Origin: Patagioenas fasciata
Lineage: Eukaryota > Chordata > Aves > Columbiformes > Columbidae
Direction of reading: 5' to 3'
Length of the DNA stretch: 64,000 nt
Assembly: GCF_037038585.1 (NCBI RefSeq)
Contig: NC_092520.1
Span: 9,130,501-9,194,500 of the forward strand
The first letter of the stretch is position 1; the number at the start of each line of letters is the position of its first letter. Positions 47,801-58,700 of this stretch are shown one piece after another. The translations under genes and the position numbers were made by a program. The notes beneath the pieces were generated by a model. That model ran no database searches and had not been told where the DNA came from. It saw only the letters and a list, made by a program, of their open reading frames with translations.

Positions 47801-49165
47801 TCCCTACCATCCAAGCTCACCTCATTTTTTTTTCAGGCTGAAGAAAAAGCAGCAGCTATATAGTTAGAAAAAAACCCGAACAACCACACATTCCTTACCT
47901 CTGCAGATTTTCTGCGGTGACCCCAAAGAATGGATCTAAGCAACTTCCAAACACGACAATGTCAAACAAATCATTGGTGTCAGCAATCTTTAGAGACAAT
48001 CTATATCTGTAGCTTGCATCTTTAGCTTCACCTGTGCGGCCACATTTTAGACACTTAAACCTGACAAAAGACAGTATAAGGATAAAAAAAGACTGAATAT
48101 GTGAACTTCTGCTAATCACTGCTGAGGTAAGAACTTATCTGCAGCTGTAAGCATTACTACTACAATGTATCAAATACTCCATGACAAACCTAAGATTCTT
48201 CACTCCTTGAGGCATCAATCTTACCATAGGCTCAGCAAGGCGTCTATCATGACAGAATCCCTCTGGCAGCTTCTTTTATTGATTTATTAAATGCTAGCCT
48301 GTTGTGAAGTTGGAGTGAAACAGTGGGTTTTGAACTACCTGTTTGGGAGTAATTTTGAATTCCCTGCACCCACATTTTTTGCCTTTTGTTCTGGTTTGGG
48401 ATTTTTCAACCTGTAGCTTTAATATAACAGCCAGATTTTAAAAAATCAGGAAACAACACCGCTATCTTTTACTTCAGCATCTGAAACAAAGATATTCTTG
48501 CTTTGCAAAGTCAGATCCTTCCATTTAGTGCTGATGCTCATTGATTCACTGTTCTTCTCTGTATTGTAGATTCCACACAACAGTGGCATTAAAAAGGAAA
48601 GCTCGCACTTTTCTGGACACACATCTAAGTGGAAGAGTCACACAGGACTACCTAATTCATTGCATACATAGAATGAGAAAAAAAAACAAAACAGGATTTC
48701 ATTTGGAGAACTTCTGAAGCAATGCTTTCCAACTTAGGAGCAGCACTGAAGAACTAGACTGCAGAGGAAGCTCTTGGAAGCTGTTAATACACATCATTTA
48801 TTCTCCTAAACTGTCCTTCGATATCGCATGGCGCTGAACACAATAGAACTCTCAATCCATAACAACCTCTAAGTTGCTGCTGGAATACAAAGAAATCTAA
48901 ATAGTGATAAGTAACATAAATATCTGAAATCAGCACTTATTTCTGCAGTGACTGGATTTTCATGAATTTGTTTTAACTTGCGTTCAGCTCACTCTCAGAG
49001 ACTCTCAAGGTCTCTAACAGTTACAGTTAATAATCCCCAAAACAGGACATACCTCCTAGAATCCAGTATCAGCCTAGAAAAGCATTTTTGACAGGCAGGA
49101 TAGATAAAGCAGGAGTTCTGGATGGAAATTACAGAGGCAGCCAAGAGTCCTCTCACACTATTCAT
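42274..49165 (-). CDS. DDIAS: DDIAS (noxin), DNA-damage-induced apoptosis suppressor, complete coding span, 4 coding exons
   Basis: Coding exons on the minus strand are 49165-49053, 48060-47899, 46735-46618 and 44835-42274. Together they make 2955 bases, or 984 residues plus stop, against 998 in human. The N-terminus carries a four-cysteine zinc site, C25-x2-C28 (YPACQKC) and C41-x2-C44 (FKCLKCG), set in an OB fold like the C-terminal DNA-binding domain of RPA1. The fold continues through FDIVVFGSCLDPFFGVTAEN, AVEACFIGKRFIFGLK and TACQIFLPNTAVAGFTV. The remaining 800 or so residues are serine-rich, apparently disordered, with short conserved islands. DDIAS is known as an anti-apoptotic factor induced by DNA damage and active in proliferating and germ cells. 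All splice sites are GT-AG and all phases agree. The gene converges on RAB30 and diverges from PRCP. Confidence 0.95.
44836..46617 (-). other. DDIAS intron before the last exon
   Basis: A 1.8-kb GT-AG intron on the minus strand. I see no repeat or exon in it. Confidence 0.85.
46618..46735 (-). CDS. DDIAS: DDIAS coding exon 3
   Basis: The 118-base exon follows TTTTTACACCAG (minus strand) and ends AAG before the donor GTAATTT. Its first base completes Arg and the frame reads CIQDFNQQSGETNTDV, then AVEACFIGKRFIFGLK, aligning with human YIQDPNK and AVETCFVGQSFIFG. Phase 2 in, phase 0 out, exactly as the neighbours need. It is too short to stand out as an open frame and was found by homology. Confidence 0.93.
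46736..47898 (-). other. DDIAS intron between coding exons 2 and 3
   Basis: A 1.2-kb GT-AG intron with a few short A runs. No feature is recognised. Confidence 0.85.
47899..48060 (-). CDS. DDIAS: DDIAS coding exon 2
   Basis: The 162-base exon follows ACTGTCTTTTGTCAG (minus strand) and ends AG before GTAAGGAATG. It encodes FKCLKCGRTGEAKDASYRYR and continues to FGVTAENLQ. It supplies the second pair of zinc-binding cysteines (41 and 44) and the middle of the OB fold. Confidence 0.95.
48061..49052 (-). other. DDIAS intron between coding exons 1 and 2
   Basis: A 1.0-kb GT-AG intron with nothing recognisable beyond short A runs. Confidence 0.85.
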
Positions 49166-49181
49166 GTGCTCACAGCATCAC
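49053..49181 (-). CDS. DDIAS: DDIAS exon with start codon (coding part 49165-49053)
   Basis: The minus-strand exon starts after CTTACCTGTTTCAG (AG at 49183-49182). It has a 16-base leader and an ATG at 49165-49163, and it reads MNSVRGLLAASVISIQNSCF followed by IYPACQKCFSRLILDSR. That aligns well with human MNRRRKFLLASVLALQNSSF. It ends AG before the donor GTATGTCC at 49052, in phase 2, and holds zinc ligands C25 and C28. The leader contains a two-codon upstream ORF, ATG CTG TGA (49178-49170), which ends four bases before the main ATG. Confidence 0.93.
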
Positions 49182-51502
49182 CTGAAACAGGTAAGTCAAA
49201 ATGGTTCAAAGGCTTCTCATTTAATCAGATGTTAATACCAACTGCTTTTAGTTGGGTTGCTTGAAATTCAGAATAAGATCACAACATGGGGTTAAAAATG
49301 CAAACGACTCTACGCCTGTAATTCCGCAAACAACTTCAATACCAATGACTTTGAGAAGACGCCCAGAAAAATGTCAAAAGGGCTTGCAATTACCACTATA
49401 TTCATGCCTTTTCAGCTGAAGAGAAAGCTCCAAACTATTTACCACTGGTTTCAACAAAGGGGACGTATGGAACTGACAAATAAATGCTGAACTAAGTACT
49501 TACTTAATTTTTTTTTCCAGTATTACTTTCCTGTAGAATTATCTTCCTTTTGTTATCAATATACTGTCCAAAATATCAATTTTTAGGAAACTCCCCCTAT
49601 TTTAGAAAGCTAACTTTCCGTCTCAGCAGATGCTAAGAACATGTAGGCAAAAACACTGCAAAATACCTCAAATCATAGAGTTCCAATTTAAATTACCAAA
49701 ATGTCTTGTACAGCTGTATTATAGAAGGCCTCATAAATCCTTTTTTTGCAAAAGCACTTTTGTCACAGTAATAGGTAAATATACATCTCTTTTCAAAGTA
49801 AGCTGCAGAATAAACTCAGAATAGGAACTGAAGTTCACAGCTTCAACCAGTAACTCCCTCAGGGAGGCAGAACGTCAAGGAGATAAAGGAGACTCAAGTA
49901 CGGCTTTTACATGTTAAAAGCCAATCAATACTTGACAATGATGTTTTGTTTGCATTTTGCCAGAAACTAGTTGAAGTCACCGGGCTATCCTTTTGCCCAT
50001 TCTCTGCATTCTGGTAGAAACAAGATCTGTAACATGGGTATTAGAAAAATGTGAACGACTAAATTAATTATTCTGAGCAGTTTGGAGGCAAAAAGGAAAA
50101 AAAAAAAAAAAAACCAACCAGATATCCAAATATTTCCTGTGGCAGAAAGGCCAGGAAAACAGGCAGGAAAAGGTAAAAGCTTTACTAGAGGGACAATCAA
50201 AATGAAAAATCCCCTGTCAAAATATGTATTAAGAGAGGCTCATTTGACCTAATAGGTTAGAAGGTGCATGCCTTCAATAATTGCCAAAATCGAACTATTT
50301 TGCTTTAGTTGAACTACAAGATATCAGTAAATAGTGCGAGTAAGACATACTGATATACAGAAGAGAAGTAATAAAAATAAGTTTGATTTTGTTATTACTC
50401 AGGAGGTGGACTTGGAGAAACCAGCAGGTGCTTCATATTCCAAATGGTTTTCAACTCAGAACTATGCTATACTCAGAACAGTATACAAAGTATATGTTAT
50501 CTGCAGTTTTTAATGCAATAAAAAAAAAATCCACACACAGCAAATACTTCAAGTATTCCATTGGAATATGGGACATAAAGTATAGCACGGATGTTTTCAT
50601 GCAGGTTCTGGTAAGAGCTCTCTTTAGAGCAAAAAGACTCTATTTCTCTTTGGTAGAAATATAGTACTCCACTATCTGGACACAAGCTAAAAAAAGGATG
50701 GTACAAACACATCTGGTTTACTTTCTTTTTCTAAATAAACCAAGCAAACCGCTGGACCCACATACCCAGCGCGGGAACCACAGGGTGTTCTAGCTGCTCC
50801 CCACCGGCAGCCTCGAAACAGCGGCGCCCTGCAACAGCCCTGAGGTCCCGCCGATGTTTCCATCGGTGCCTGGTGCCCTCTAGCGAGCCCGCTGCCCCAA
50901 ACTCTCCCTAAGGGAAAAAACTAAAAAAAACACGCAGGAAGAGTCGTTAACAGATCTAACACCATAATTTTCACCCCTGAACCAGCCGCCTTCTCCCAGC
51001 GCAGCCCCGAGGCCGCGGGGTATATGGATATTATCTATAAGGACAATTGTACATTACTTAACATAATCTGAAAGGAACATTCCCAACATTGCTTTTAACA
51101 ATTGTGGTAGTTGCAAACTAAATATGTTACAATAGCAGTTAAATTACTCTTCCAAAAGTTGGATTTTGTAGTCACCGATGCTGAATATACCTGGGGGAAC
51201 AGCCTGTAAATTCATTCATTTCTTGGTGGCGTACTTGAATGTTATAGTTGAAAGCATTTTAAACAAAATATGTTTCATTTTGGTTCTGGAATTCTGTATT
51301 ACTATATATTTCTATGTCCTAAATAACAACAAAGACCTTTAGAATTTTAAGTAAAATAGAAATAAAACAGCATATCATAAAAGTTTAAAAATCAAGTAAT
51401 TGGAAACAGACCCCACAGGGCTTCCCCCCACCCCCGTCACTCGTCCTGGGCGCTTTAAGCTTTGCTCAACACCCAGAAAACCCGAGGTATCACCGTTCTT
51501 AC
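49182..51502 (-). other. Probable DDIAS first intron (5' UTR)
   Basis: About 2.3 kb between a strong minus-strand donor at 51502-51501 (CCG, then GTAAGAAC) and the acceptor at 49183-49182. It holds an A run at 50099-50115, a GC/CpG-rich block at about 50745-51018 and an AT-rich block at 51019-51410. No coding exon is recognised. Confidence 0.5.
50745..51018. promoter_or_regulatory. Outlying CpG-rich block near the DDIAS promoter
   Basis: A segment with CpG-rich words (CCAGCGCGGGAACC, AACAGCGGCGCCCTG, AGGCCGCGGGG) much denser than flanking intron. It may be an arm of the DDIAS/PRCP CpG island, separated from the main part by the AT-rich block at 51019-51410, or an alternative first exon or promoter. 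Confidence 0.4.
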
Positions 51503-51715
51503 CGGTTTTAGCTCTCCGTGACTCAACAGCCTCCGTCTCCCGGCCCCAAGGGCCGTGCTGAAGCGCTGTCACCCGGGCAAGGGAACAGGCAGCCGGCAGC
51601 GTCACCTCCCCTCGGTGCTCTCAGGCCCGCACAGTAGAGAAGCGTCGAGGGTCGGTTACCGCGGCCGTTCCCCCGCTCCGACCCCGGCTCTGAGGAGAAG
51701 CCGGAAAACGGAAGT
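51503..51715 (-). other. DDIAS: Probable non-coding first exon of DDIAS
   Basis: A CpG-rich stretch ending (minus strand) in AGCTAAAACCG before a strong donor GTAAGAAC, the only strong minus-strand donor I see between the coding exon and the promoter. The upstream end is set loosely by the ETS-like sites at 51701-51716. Exon 1 is inferred from position and splice signal only. Confidence 0.4.
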
Positions 51716-52045
51716 GCGCGTTGCTAAGGGCCGTCTCTAGGGAACGCCTACCCGAGTCACCACAGCCAACGACAGAGACGCTCACAAACTACCCTCACCC
51801 CCGCAGCCAATCGAAAATTCCCGCGGCTTAGTGCCCGTCCCCCACGTGCGGGGATAGCCCCTCTCCTTTCGGGGCGGGTCGTATAGCGCTGTTTGCTCCA
51901 GGCGCAGGCGCCGGCTCCGCCTAGTCTGCTGGGTCCTACCGCCCGCCGCTTCCCGCGGGGCCGACCCGGGGCAGCTCCGCGGGCGGGGGGAACGGGGCAG
52001 CTATAAAGCGGTGTGGAGGCTGGGTGGCCTCCGATCTTCCCGGCC
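51660..52045. promoter_or_regulatory. Bidirectional CpG-island promoter of DDIAS (-) and PRCP (+)
   Basis: The region is GC- and CpG-rich and lies between two divergent genes whose inferred first exons are under 400 bases apart. Visible motifs are paired ETS sites (CCGGAA 51701-51706 and ACGGAAGTG 51708-51716), CCAAT (51807-51811), an E2F-like TTCCCGCGG (51818-51826), an E-box CACGTG (51843-51848), a GC box GGGGCGGG (51871-51878) and TATAAAG (52002-52008). The E2F-like site would suit DDIAS, which is expressed in proliferating cells. Motif function is inferred. Confidence 0.7.
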
Positions 52046-52168
52046 ATGCCGCGGCTCCTTCTCTTTCTCCTGCTGCTCGGCGCGTCCGGCGCCCTGCCCG
52101 CCCTGCCCCGCCGTCGGGGAGCCCGGACGCCAACCGTCCCGTACCTCATACGGTACTTCCAGCAGCAG
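52046..52168 (+). CDS. PRCP: PRCP exon 1, lysosomal Pro-X carboxypeptidase (partial gene)
   Basis: The 41-codon exon starts at ATG 52046 and ends CAGCAG before the donor GTACGAG, in phase 0. Residues 1-16 or so (MPRLLLFLLLLGASGALP) are a typical signal peptide, followed by an arginine-rich propeptide-like stretch. The exon ends VPYLIRYFQQQ, which aligns with human NYSVLYFQQK, immediately before the VDHFGF that begins the next exon in human. PRCP is a serine carboxypeptidase of the S28 family in lysosomes or secreted. It removes C-terminal residues after proline, for example from angiotensin II, bradykinin metabolites and alpha-MSH. The identification rests on the signal peptide, the YFQQ match and synteny next to DDIAS. 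The catalytic exons lie beyond the window. Confidence 0.85.
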
Positions 52169-52326
52169 GTACGAGCCGCCGTCTCCCTCGCACCGCTCAG
52201 CGGAGAGCCCGGGGTTACAGGGGCGGTTTAGGGGGTGACCCCCAGCAGGGTGTTGGGCCGGAGGAACGAGGGGAGATCCCCGGGGAGGCCCCGGCTGGGG
52301 CTGCCGGTGCCGGTTCTGTCACTTCA

Positions 52327-52740
52327 CAGAATGTTGGGGATTGGAAGGGACCTCAAAAGCTCATCCAGTGCAATCCCCCTGCCGGAGCAGGAACAACCAG
52401 ATGAGGTTACACAGGAAGGCGTCCAGGTGGGTTTGAATGTCTGCAGAGAAGGAGACTCCACAACCCCCCTGGGCAGCCTGGTCCAGGCTCTGTCACCCTC
52501 ACTGTGAAGAAGTTTCCTTTCGTATTCAAGTGTAACCTCCTGTGTTCCAGTTTGTGCCCATTACCCCTTGTCCTATCGTTGGTTGTCACCGAGAAGAGCC
52601 CGGCTCCATCCTCGTGACACTCACCCTTTATATATCTGTAAATATTAATGAGGTCACCCCTCAGTCTCCTCCAAACTGAAGAGCCGCAGCTCCCTCAGCC
52701 TTTCCTCACACAGGAGATGCTCCACTCCATCATCTTTGCG
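52327..52740 (-). repeat. CR1 LINE 3' end (minus strand)
   Basis: About 415 bases of inverted CR1 3' region: CACAGAATGTTGGGGATTGG, GACCTCAAAAGCTCATCCAG, GTCCAGGTGGGTTTGAATGT, CCCCTTGTCCTATCG, and back to the inverse of the TTCAGTTTGGAGGAGACTGA block and CTCACTTGAG. It inserted about 150 bases after PRCP exon 1. Confidence 0.94.
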
Positions 52741-55700
52741 ACTCACTTGAGAGGTTTCCCCGCAGCCCAGCCCAGCCCAGCTGCTCTGAGGAGCCGCAGG
52801 TCCCAGTCAGAGCCGGGGATTCCAGGGGCATTTTCTTCCTTTAGCTGCGGATTGGACAGCAGTATATTTTTGTAGATTTCTGGATGTTGCTGTGCTCTGT
52901 CCCTTTGGTAAAATGTTCCAGGTCTTGCTTATCCTACTGAAGTGGCAACTCTGGAAAGGGACCGGCAGCAGAGCCGGGTGGTCTGTTCTGCTGTATCTCT
53001 ACACCATATCCTAACACCACAGCCTGTGTTCCAAAACATCCCCCACAGTATGTTGGCAAAAAGCGGCTGGAGACTTTGGTTGTACCCTGACAGTATTTGC
53101 GAATAGCACTTGTGTGATTTTTATTTGTTAGTTTTAAATACAGAACTGATTTCTGTTACTAACCAGAACTTTCTTTTCCTGCCTGCTCCAATAACTGTCT
53201 TCATGATTTGTTGGCAAAATCTGCAGCCACATGGACAGAACAGAGAGCTCCACAATGTCAGCTACGTGTGCTGGTGTGGTCCTCTTGCAGAAGACTCGAG
53301 ACCCTGCTTGTTTTTAGGTTATCACAAAAACAGTCAACAGTTTCTTTGTATGTGTAAGGCATCGTCTGCCTCCTTGCCTGAGCTGAGCCTGATCTTTTAG
53401 GGGAGGTAATAGTTCCTCTTACTGAGAGGTGTAATACACAGAGAGGACGCTTTTCTGATACTCTAATGGTTTGATTCGAAACAGGCTTGTAGCTTGCAAC
53501 TGAATTTCATGCCCTGGTCTACATAGGAAATGGTGGGAAAGAGAAGCTGTTTAATTCACAGGTGTCTTGGATGATACATGGATTGAATGTCTACTGTTTC
53601 AACTTTGTAGAAGGTGAACTTAAAATGGAAAGGGCAAAATGGGAATATTATACTTTTGGAGAGAACAGACACGAAGAAAAAGATAACTCTTGTATATCCT
53701 GAATAGCTACGAAATAATTTTAGGGTGAAGGTCCCTGTCATTAAGGCTGTGAGAGATGGGATGGGAACAGTTTTGTGACAAATCCATACATGGAGATTAT
53801 ATTCTTCTGCAGACTGTTACTGGTTTGGGAGCACTCCTGTTCAAGCAGTCTCCCCACATAAATCCTGTGTCTTGAAAGCATCTCTGTCTAATCCTTTTTA
53901 ATCACTTGGGCAATGATTTGAGATTTGGGCCCCTCCATTAACTCTAAGAGCCTTCAAGCATATTTGGTAACATACTGCAGATGCCTTCTGCCATGTGTGG
54001 TCCATGTTGGCCAGGATATCAATCCTGTGGTTGCGTTGTAACTCGTAAGCATGACACCTGATTGTTCTGGTACGTTGGTTGTTGCTCATTGCTGCCATAG
54101 TGTCAGTGATATTAATTCTGTGCTGTGGCCTGAACCAACCTTTGTCACCCTTCTGTCACACCTTTGTCCTCATCCCTCTGGGCTGTGGTGTCTCCCGGTA
54201 GCTCTCTGCGATCGACAGAGACATCGATGTGCCCTCCAGTTGCCAGCGAAGCACCAGAGCTGCCGTGTACCCCAGATCTGCAGATTTTGGGAGACAGGTA
54301 GATATTGAGAGAAGGGAGGGAAGAGTCCCTGTGACATCCTGTTGTAAAGATGCTGCCACATCCTGCTCCCTTCAGCATCTCCCATGTTCTTATTCTCTAC
54401 TTCGATAAAAATCATCCTGAGAGTGGCTGCTATGGGAAAGAGGGGTCATGTTCACAGGCCTTGAAATCCTTGCTTTCCTTGTCCAAAGTCTTACTGGTAT
54501 TGCTGAATATGGTGGGAGATGTGTGTATATTCATGTATTTTTTGTATTCATCAAAGATATGAATGCTGGTGCCTGGCATATGAGAGATGTAGGGTTAGCA
54601 CGAGAGGTCGAATCACGCGGAGGGTGTAAGACTGGTCATTATTGATTGCACACCATGTAGAACTGATAGGCAAGCTCTACAGCCCTTATGAAACACGTGC
54701 TGAGTGCTGCTGTCTGGGGGTTTGTAATTACGTTATGAGTCTATAGTGGAACATAAATACCATGATGGACATATTAAATAGGGGTGGTGATACTTGAAGT
54801 TTAATTATTTACATTATAGTTGCTTACAGTGTGAATCATCTGCTTTGGTGCTGCTGAGTCTTTCTTCTTACTTAAAGTTCCTGTTTTGATTCTTGTTTAT
54901 CCCTTTGATTTTCAACATCAGTTAAAAATGTTTGATGTTGATTTTATCACTATTTTATAATATGGCAAAATATGACACTGTCACAAAGGAAACACTTCTT
55001 ATGCCTACTTCAGCAAGAAGTCCTTTTGAATAGTCTTTAAATATTTAATACTTCCACAAAAGAAAACTTTGAAAAGTCTAAATAGATTTCTGGCATGAAT
55101 TCTGTTGCCCAAAAATACCTCATGAGCACTGCAAACAATGAATTAATGATGCACGTTGGTGACGTGAATTTCAGAAGCTGAGGATTTTAATGTGGAATTA
55201 CAGTCTCTAAATGGAGCCTCTTGGCACGAAGGCCTATAGATCTACAGCATTGCTTGAGGGTTTAGTGTTAGCCTTTACTCAGAAGCAAAGGTAATTTGGA
55301 GAAATAAGAGGGTCAGAGTTCAGCTCAACGCTCCTTTATGTCGAACTTCCTCCTGTTTAGTGCTTTAAGTGTCAGACATCCCTGCTGACAGGGCTGAAAT
55401 CTGGAATATTGAGAAATAAGTCAAGCAATGCCTGTGTCAGTGTAGCTAGGAACTTAGCTTGCATACTGCACTGTGTATGCCCTCAACAACTTTTATTATA
55501 TTGTCTTGGAGGTTTGTGTGATGTTTTGTGTTTTGTTTTGTTTTTCCCCCTTCCTGCCTTCAAAAGTAACTGATGCCTTTCAGCCCTCTACTCCTCTAAT
55601 GCAGAAGTGAAATTACCCCAGTATAAAGGTAGCTCATGCTGACCTAGATTAGTCGATGGCCCTTGAAGGAGAAACTCTGCCATCACCCACATCTTTACAT

Positions 55701-58700
55701 CAACAAATTGTATCTATGTTGGGGAAGTTGGCATCCTTTTCAACTCTTCTGATGTACCAGCATGGCTTCTGTAGGCAAGGCTACTCTCACTTCTTCTTTG
55801 GTAGCTTGCTTGCTACCAAAGGTTGCTTGTGATTTGTATGTTAAATTAATTCATCAAAACCCAAACTTTACAGAGAGAATGATGTGCAGACCTGCAGGAA
55901 GACCACCATTATCTGAATAGCTTCTTCATGGGCAGCTGTGTGAGTGACCACAATTCCAACTGATTGGAAAGCCTTGGTGAGGTATCCAAGAGCTGCTATT
56001 GCTCTTTGTCTGAGTAGAAATCAACTTTCAGTGTAGTGGGAGGTTCTGGAGTCAGGCAGCCTTTCTGATTTTGGGAAGCCTTGTCCTGCACCTCTGCATT
56101 CCTGTCTTCAACATATGTATGAGTGCTACAAAACCATAGCCTAAGAACTTGTGGTGCTTTAAGTGCTGTACTGCTGGGAGGATGATGCCTTAAATTTTCT
56201 GATAGTTGAAGGATTCTCAGTGATAAACTGTCCTTTTCAGAAAAGAGAGTGGATGTGGTATCTATTCATTCCATTTGATAATTGATGGCTGTGCAAGACT
56301 TAATGTGCTGGTGGATCCTTCATCTCAATCACACTTTGTAATCACATCTTTTGCTTTCTGAACTGCTATGGATCGGCCTAAGAACCAATGTAACAAGTAC
56401 AATTAACTTGTGTTCAGCAAGTTACTGAGCCTGGTCCTTCAATCAGATTGTCTCTTGAACTAATACATGTCACTTGTGTCACCATTTCCAGGAGATGAGT
56501 TCTGATTGCATTTAATAACTTCCTAGATTTAATACCTATGTCAGTGTTCCATAACTTAGTAAATTCATATGCAAGTTGTTGTGCTCCGCAACACATCTGC
56601 ACTTCATAGTGTTTGTACATGAAGAGAACTGACGTTGAAGCTTCAAATTAATGAATTCTGAAAAGTAATGCAAATGGATCTCTTCTGGCTCTGTCAGGTG
56701 TTGTTAATGTCATATTTGGTGTTACAGACTGAAGTTCTGAGGCATAAAAAATGAAAGCCTTGATTGGAAGTGCAAAAGTTAGAATGCAGGTTTCAAGCTA
56801 GAAAAGAGAATTTGGGAACAGCTGCAGAGGAGAAGCAAAGATTTCTTTTTCAGACATGGTTCTTTTTGTTCTACAGGAAGGGGCAATTTCGAGGAAGCCA
56901 GTGAATCCCAGAGTTTCCCTTCTCTAACTGAAAATGTACTACAGCAAAACCCAATTATCTTCAGTCTCAGGTCATTGCATGAATGATCAGAGTAAAGGAA
57001 AATGAGATGAAGAGGTTGGATCACCTTTTGGAGACAATGCTGTCTTAATTTATCATCTTAAGGTGATAAATTTGGATTAGATTATAATAAGATGCTAAAT
57101 TTAGATTAATTCAAACTAAGGGTGCAGTTTTGCTCTTGAATGTTGCATCTGTCACAAGAAGGAAGTTTACAATTATGGAACAAGATAGCTTTAATCTAAT
57201 TTGGCACTTTCCAGTCTTTGACATTTTCACTGTTGTAGGTAAATGACTGTCACTAAAAACATGTATACAACTGTATTGTATAAGCTGTTTAATACTAATG
57301 AAGGAATTCTCAGCCATGGGCATAGAACTTGCTTTTAAGATATTAAGACAGGCTGAGAGTAGCACTGTAAATTCTAGTTAGGAACTTTTCAGCATGTTAT
57401 TGTGGCTTAGGTTGGTGTTTTGGAATAGTAACAGATGTCAAGAATGGTAAGATGGGTTTGTTTTTCATTTCTGGCACCATAATACAATAGCACTTTTAAC
57501 TGCTGATGAAGGAAAAAACAAAGTGCTTTTTACAGAGCCCCTTGGTACCAATTAAAAGTTATGTCAGTGGTTAGAGAAGAAGTGATGCTCATGTTTGCCT
57601 TGGAAGTGAATTACTTGGAATACATGTTTTCCTCATCAAGTAGTACAGGAGTACTTGGCAGCTCTTTACTCTGTGATTTCATTGTGTGATTTAAAACAGG
57701 AGCTGTAAGCTATAAACCAGGCCCGTAAGGAGAAACAATAGCTCTTATTCAGTGGACAGGAAAACGGGGAAGTACTTGTTAAAGCTCGTCAGTGAATTTT
57801 TATTTTTATGCACTACTTATCTGTAGGTCACAATGCAGACATCAGCTTCTCAAATTAAGCAGGAAACACTTAATTTCCTCACGACCCGCAGTCTCTTCCT
57901 TCAAGGGAGCAGTTAGTAGTAGAGACTACAAAAAGCATCAATGATCACTACGCTCTCTGAAAATAAGCAATTTTTAATCTCACTAGCTTTAATCATTAAG
58001 AGCTGTAATAGGCCTCTGAAAGATTTCTGATAGACTGTCTCGATTAGACAAAGTTTAAAGGACTAAACAACAAACAAAACTCCATGTGGCCGAAGCAGCA
58101 CGCTGTTCACAAGCCAGATGTGCATGAGATAAATCCTGTTAACTTCGCTGAAGTTGTACCAATTGTCCATGAGTTCCTAGCAATGGAATCAAAGTCTTAG
58201 CTCTGGTTTTCTTGTTTTTTTCGAGGAGAAGGCACTGGGCGGGAGGGGGGAGATAGGGAGGGAAATTAAGTTCAAAATGGAATTTGATGCTAATGTGTTC
58301 TATATTGATTTCTTCATCTGACTTTGAGGAGATCAAGACCAGCCAACAGTGTAAATGTTGTAGACTGCACGTAACTTGTAACGTATGCCAAATTGGTGAG
58401 ACTAGAGGTCACACTTAATGATTTCATTTAAAATCTTCAAAAACTGAATAAATACCTTAATTTTCTTTATTTCATACATTCTGGAAAATTTAGACTTTTA
58501 TATCTAAAGCAGTGAAACTTGTAAGACATTTAATGGGGAAAACCAGGCTGTACTCAGTCATCTTCGATATACTTGTAAAATGGTTCATTTCTTTGTTTTC
58601 CAGGCATGTAAATTCAGAGAATTAAATATGGGGAGAAGAATGGGAATAGCATTTATTTTCACCGCAGTCGGTAGATACTGTCCTCCTTGCCTGCGATGTG

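Noticed and set aside
52013-52045. Upstream extension of PRCP from a GTG codon at 52013
   Set aside because: The frame is open but GTG is not a usual start in vertebrates. The ATG at 52046 gives a clean signal peptide.
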